The translations under genes were made by a program, and so were the position numbers. From Ridgeia piscesae (Eukaryota > Annelida > Polychaeta > Sabellida > Siboglinidae), in the NCBI GenBank assembly GCA_025642075.2, contig JAODUO010001065.1, forward strand, positions 141,001 through 205,000: a stretch of 64,000 nucleotides of DNA. Reading direction: 5' to 3'. Positions 50,101 through 57,307 of the stretch are shown here, piece after piece. How positions within the stretch are numbered: position 1 is the stretch's first letter; each line of letters starts with the position of its first letter. The notes below the pieces were generated by a model that was given only the letters and a program-made list of their open reading frames with translations, was not told where the DNA came from and ran no database searches.

Positions 50101-53100
50101 CAACTTTCTTCCTAAAAACACAGGGCCCTGTGACAACCAGACTTGTCTTCCTAGAAGACAGGGACACGTGACAACCCCAAACTTGTCTTCCTAGAAGACA
50201 GGGACACATTACAACCCAGACTTGTCTTCCTAGAAGAAAGGGCCCCGTACACCCAGACTTGTCTTCCTAGAAGACAGGGACATGTGGCAGCCCAGACTTG
50301 TCTTACTAGAAGACACAGGGTTATGTGACAGCCCAGACTTGTCTTCCTATAAGACAGGGACATGTGACAGCCCAGACTTGTCTTACTAGAAGACACAGGG
50401 CTATGTGACAACCCAGACTTGTCTTCCTAAAGACAGGGACAGTGACAGCCCAGACTTGTCTTCCTATAAGACAGGGACATGTGACAGCCCAGACTTGTCT
50501 TACTAGAAGACACAGGGCTATGTGACAACCCAGACTTGTCTTCCTATAAGACAGGGACACGTGACAGCCCAGACTTGTCTTCCTATAAGACAGGGACATG
50601 TGACAGCCCAGACTTTCTTCCCAGAAGAAAAGGGAGTGACAGCCCAGACTTGTCTTCCTAAAGAAGGGACATGTGACAGCCCAGACTTGTCTTCCTAGAA
50701 GACAAGGGCCATGACAGCCCAGACTTGTCTTCCTATAAGACAGGGACATGTGACAGCCCAGACTTGTCTTCCTAGAAGACACAGGGCCACATGACACCCA
50801 GACTTGTCTTCCTAGAAGACAGGGACATGTGACAGCCCAGACTTGTCTTCCTAGAAGACAGGGACATGTGACAGCCCAGACTTGTCTTCCTATAAGACAG
50901 GGACACGTGACAGCCCAGACTTGTCTTCCTAGAAGACAGGGACACGTGACAGCCCAGACTTGTCTTCCTAGAAGACAGGGACACGTGACAACCCAGACTT
51001 GTCTTCCTAGAAGACAGGGACATGTGACAGCCCAGACTTGTCTTCCTAGAAGAAAGGGACATGTGACAGCCCAGACTTGTCTTCCTAGAAGACATAGGGC
51101 CACATGACAGCCCAGACTTGTCTTCCTATAAGACACAGGGACACGTGACAGTCAGACTTGTCTTCCTATAAGAAAGGGACATGTGACAGCTCAGACTTGT
51201 CTTCCTGTAAGACAGGGACATGTGACAACCTAGACTTGTCTTCCTAGAAGACAGGGACACATGACAGCCCAGACTTGTCTTCCTAGAAGACAGGGACACG
51301 TGACAGCCCAGACATGTCTTCCTATAAGAACAGGGACATGTGACAACCCAGACTTGTCTTCCTATAAGACAGGGACATGTGGCAGCCCAGACTTGTCTTC
51401 CTAGAAGACACAGGGCTATGTGACAACCCAGACATGTCTTCCTATAAGACAGGGACACGTGACAGCCCAGACTTGTCTTCCTAGAAGACAGGGACATGTG
51501 ACAGCCCAGACTTGTCTTCCTAGAAGACAGGGACATGTGACAGCCCAGACTTGTCTTCCTAGAAGACAGGGACATGTGACAGCCCAGACAGATGTGTCTT
51601 CCTAGAAGACAGGGACATGTGACAGCCCAGACAGATGTGTCTTCCTAGAAGACAGGGACATGTGACAGCCCAGACAGATGTGTCTTCCTAGAAGACACAG
51701 GGCCACGTGACAGTGCAGATATAATCTGAAGGTAACATATCATGGAATTTTAAACCGCAAGTTCACAAAGAGCAACAGGCAGGGATGTGTTCTCTCATCA
51801 TCTCCTTAGTCTTGTATCTAGCATGGTATCTTTGTGAGGTAGTTTAGAATCCGCATTAACACAACATTACAAATACCTGGTCTGCAGAGTTCTATAAGAA
51901 ATGAAGACTTACCTTCGAGACTGGGCTTCTCTGTCAAACCTCTGCAACTGATTTCCTGTGAGAGCATGACACCTCGAGTTAGTGAACTCACTAGGCAGGC
52001 ATTAATGGTGGTGATGCTCTCAAATGCATATTACTGATATTTTATGATACATGCATGCTATTATTGTATATACTGTTATGTGTGTAATAGTACAGTTATT
52101 CCATGCAGCAGTTAAAGTAATATGTTCCTAGGCTTTTGTAAGAATTTAACTTACTCTGGAGCATATAGTATTCAAAACGTACAATGTTTCGACCCATCAG
52201 CTATGAGTCTTGGTGTCATGTGAGATGGCCCAGGTTTCAGTGAGATAGTTTGGCTGTAGATCCTGGTCTCTGTTCATGGTGGGGGCTAGGGCTATCTATT
52301 TTGTGTAAATGGCCTCTGTCACTTTTCTCTTATGCCAGTTTAGTTCTCGGGTCCTGATTGTGGTTTTATCCACAGACAGTGGGTGTCCTCTGGCCCGGCA
52401 ATGGTCTCCTACACCTATTGGCTTGTCTAGATGTGTATGTTCTTTAAACCTCTGGCTGAGTGGTCCCTCTGTTCCACCAATGTAGGTGTGGCTGCTGTCA
52501 CTGTCACATGTAATGTCGTAGATGGTTCCACATTGGTGTTCTTTCGGTGTTCTATCTTTTGGGTTTTCTACCATTGAACGAAGGGTGTTAGCCGGCTTAT
52601 GTCACATGTGAAGTGGTGCATTCTGGGTGACTTGTAAATCTGACCAAGTTGTTCCAAAAACCTGCTATGTCTGCTAGTCCCAACACGGGTCAGCATGAGT
52701 TCAATGTTGGTGCACTGTTGTTCTTCGTAGGTGGTCCAAATGTCCAAAACACATTGGTTGAAACGTTATACGTTTCAAATACTATGCTCCAAAGTAAATT
52801 TCTTTCAAAACAATTTTTTAGAGCCACTAATAATACATTCCTCATGTCTCTACACTGTTCACTGTCCCATAATACACCTGTATCACTATCCCATAATACA
52901 CCTGTATCACTATCCCATAATACACCTGTATCACTATCCCATAATACACCTGTATCACTATCCCATAATACACCTGTATCACTATCCCATAATACACCTG
53001 TATCACTATCCCATAATACACCTGTATCACTATCCCATAATACACCTGTAAGACAAGTCTATCAGACATCAACATTACCTAACTAATCATTATTTTAAGT

Positions 53101-56100
53101 CATTTTAAATACCACTATTGCTAAAGCTACAGCTATGCAGGGGTTAATTATAATTAATTATGAATCTTCCGCAATAATGCTGGTTAATTAATAACAAATA
53201 AAATCTAAAAAAATTACCTTGGTGGCATCAACGTTCAAAATGAGCACATTAATTAATTAATTGATGTTTTTAATACCAACAACCATAAGTGACTCTTCCC
53301 ACATTGCATTATGTCATTTTTTACCTAAAGACGTCTTACATGCGTTTTTGGCAGAATGTGAACAATTGATGTCTTGCTGATGTAAAGGAGTTGTTTCCAT
53401 CATTTCTACACCGCTTATGCAAATTTAAACATCTTAAATATTGACCTTTCTATCTGTGAATCTAAGCTGTGCAGCCGCGTTCCTCGTGGCAACCACTAAA
53501 TAACTTACTTATCTGACATGCTTCAAGCAGGTTACTAAATGTATTGAGTCATTTAGTCAAGTACTAGCATCTTAACAAAGTAATTTTGGGTAAATATCTC
53601 TCACTAATGGGAATCACTACATTTACAATAACTCTTTGAGTGAACACTTACCCGGGAAGCAGGACGAGAAAGAATTTTTTTGCGATCCTACCACGTAACG
53701 CGTATATTAATAGGTTACAAATATTAAATTGGTAACAATGTAATTACAATCTACATAGGTGTTCAAGTGCATTGCTACATTTCAAGTGCATTGCTACTTT
53801 TCATGATGCTGAAATATATAATTAATTTTTGGTATTTGTATTACCTTGACTGTCAATACAACACATGGACTGTCATTGATTTGTTTGTGGTCAATGAAAT
53901 GCTATTAAATTGGAGGAAAAACTCAAGTAACCATTACAGAATCAGAGTGAACGAAAATAAAAACATCATGTAAGCATATCTTCTACATTAATTTTCCTTT
54001 CAAATATAACAAAAACCTACAAAGTGATATCAGCCCACTGACCATAAATCAAGTACACAACCCTAAAAATAGCCCTCAACTTAACAGCAGCCCTATGAAA
54101 GGACAGCAAACACAATGTGACTGAAAAAATGTAACACTTCACTAACTTAAAGGGCTGTAGTTACAGGTTCTATTTATGAAAGCAGTTTTTGAAAGTATAC
54201 TTCCTTCATTTTATAGGGAGGGGTGTTCTCATAATTTCTAAGTCAAAAATAATTTTTTTTATCATGTGCACCATCTCCCCTATGACACAGAATGAGGAAT
54301 TTATAAATAATGCACATTTCACCAATCAAATGACCATCATTTATGCCAAAGCATAATGAAGATGCTTCAAGTTTGAATTAAATAGAATGAATGGAGGCAC
54401 AAATAAATCATCAGATGCGCAAAACCACAATACAGGTTTGTAAGACAACAGATAGGTTAATATATCATGTACATAACTGACACGACAGAAAACACTGTCT
54501 TGTTCCAACACCCACAGCAGTGTGCAGTAGTACCACTTTCCGCTGTCAGGTGGCACCACAAAACAGTTGCGTTCCTGTGAAATGTTCCTGTGTGTTTTTT
54601 ATTTGATTTTTAAAGCGGGTATGACAGCACATAGGTTTTATTTTTTCATTTAATATTACGTCCTTATGACTACAACACGCATGTTGAAGGTTTACTGCCT
54701 GCCAACTTGTGCTTAGTTACTTTACTAAGCTCGGAACAATGTTCACAAAACATCAAATTTCAATACAAAATTGACTGGCAATAATGCTGATGTGAGCTGA
54801 GTTAACCACAATAGCCTTTTGATGTTTAATCCACATTCTAGACAGCCGACTTCCCATTACAAATGACTGCTCTACCAATTCTGGGCAGATGAGACACCCA
54901 CCCTTTAACACTGTCAATTGCTGAGTGTTGTCGTGTGGGGAGCAGTGGTCGCGCGGTAGAGCGCCGGACTGTCAATCGAGGGGACAGTGGTCCAATCCCA
55001 CCTACCGCCGTTTTGAAACTTAGGCAATTTCGTTCACCCCCCACATTTGCCTGTGTCTTTTGGAAGAGACACTAAACGCCTGTGGTCCCTTATATCTGGT
55101 GACTATCTGGTGTCTATGTCAGAGGAAGTAAAATATCCCACACAGGGGGGGTAAATGTGTAACCTGAAGGACAACTCCTGTCTTAGCCTAAATTTGGGCT
55201 GTTTGGAGGTAACCACCTGAGACCTAAGAGGTGTCACTGACACATGTACAGTGTCACATGTAGACTGTCACACCAGCCTTCCATGTGACACTCCCACCTG
55301 TCACTCACCTGTGTGACTTCTCTGAAGCGAGTGTTCTGCTGGGAACACCTGCGTATGGCTGCGACGGCGTCGTGGTAGTTCTTCAGGTACGTTGTGGCCA
55401 GTGGGTACTCCGCCAGTGCCTGACACAGACGGATGGGTACTTAAATACATTTTTATTTTTAAATAGCTCAACTAGCATATCATTTTAATTATTTATTCCT
55501 TCGTATCTGTCAATTTACATATATTTAATTAGTTATTATTATAAGTGACACTAATAAGGTATTGTTGTAGACATTTATTATTAATTAACTACTATTTATA
55601 TATTTATTTATTGAGAGATAACTCCCAATAATTCCACCAATTCAATGCCGCTTCTGTCATATGACATTGAACAAATAAATTTGGCAATACCTACTAGTAC
55701 GACTTGTTGACATTATCCCTCAAGAAATAAACATTTGTGTTATTGAAATATTCTATAGAGTTCTATTGTGTTCTCAGTTTTGCAAATGAGTACACCCATA
55801 ATTTTATCACAGTTTCATAGCAACAAAGATTGCACAATGCAGTCGAACTATGTTTCATCAGAGGTAATATTGACAAATACTGAGAAGAATAAAATTGTGA
55901 AATAATTTAGGCAAGCTATTTATTAGTTTCTTTGACATCTGTGTGGTGTCATTGATGTGTCTCACCAACACTTTGAAGAGTTCTGCGATCTGAGTGGCCG
56001 ATGTCCAGCACTTGACCCGTGGCTCGAGCTGAGAGATGAAGTCACAGTGGATGCTGTAGAGCTGAGGGATGTTGCAGAAGATGGTTTCAATGTCTTCACT

Positions 56101-57220
56101 CGTGATCAGGATGTGTGGCGTCTCAGCCAGAGATTTGAACGTCTTCATGTACTACAACACACACCACGGGTTTGTCTACAGACTGTAGCAGTCTCAGCCA
56201 GAGACCTGAATGTCTTCATGTACTACAACACACACCACGGGTTTGTCTACAGACTGTAGCAGTCTCAGCCAGAGACCTGAATGTCTTCATGTACTACAAC
56301 ACACACCACGGGTTTGTCTACAGACTGTAGCAGTCTCAGCCAGAGACCTGAATGTCTTCATGTACTACAACACACACCATGGGTTTGTGTAGAGACTGTG
56401 GCAGTCTCAGTCAGGGACCTGAACATATTCATATACTACATCACACATCATGGATTTGTCTAGAGACTGTGGCAGTTTCAGTCAAGACCTGGATGTTTTC
56501 ATGTACTACAACACACATCATGGATTTGTCTAGAGACTGTGGCAGTCTCACTCAGAGACGTGAACGTCTTCATGTACTACAACACACAACGTGGATTTGT
56601 CTAGAGACTGTGGCAGTCTCAGTCAGAGACCTGAACGGCTTCATGTACTACAACACACATCATGGATTTGTCTAGAGACTGTGTCAGTTTCAGTCAAGAC
56701 CTGGATGTTTTCATGTACTACAACACACACCATGGGTTTGTGTAGAGACTGTAGCAGTCTCACTCAGAGACGTGAACGTCTTCATGTACTACAACACACA
56801 TCATGGATTTGTCTAGAGACTGTGGCAGTCTCACTCAGAGACGTGAACGTCTTCATGTACTACAACACACAACGTGGATTTGTCTAGAGACTGTGACAGT
56901 TTCAGTCAAAGACCTGAATGTCTTCATGTACTACAACACACATCATGGATTTGTGTAGAGACTGTAGCAGTCTCAGTCAGAGACCTGAACGTCTTCATAC
57001 ACCATGAGTTTAACTAGAGACTGTGGCAGTCTCAGACAGAGACCTGAATGTCTTCATGTACTACAAAACACATCATGGGTTTACCTAGAGACTGTGGCAG
57101 TCTCAGCCAGAGACCTGAATGTCTTTGTGTACAATACACACACAAACACACTGTGCATAGCTTTATCTAGAGACTGTGGCAGTCTCAACCACAGACTTGA
57201 ACGTCCTTATGTACAACACA

Positions 57221-57307
<87 letters not shown>

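Noticed and set aside
50321..51575. Long minus-strand frames rich in SRKTSLGCHMSL
   Set aside because: Products of the 39-bp intron array; frames shift between units and no domain is recognisable.
54938..55018. tRNA gene (Asp-like anticodon)
   Set aside because: A box A/B-like head is followed by a SINE body and a tail shared with another copy; box B is imperfect (GGTCCAATCCC). Better explained as a tRNA-derived SINE.
56152..57200. Possible tandemly duplicated true exons
   Set aside because: Each 71-bp unit keeps the acceptor and about 40 bases but has no plausible donor in the correct phase; only the full exon at 55966-56151 matches the DH domain.
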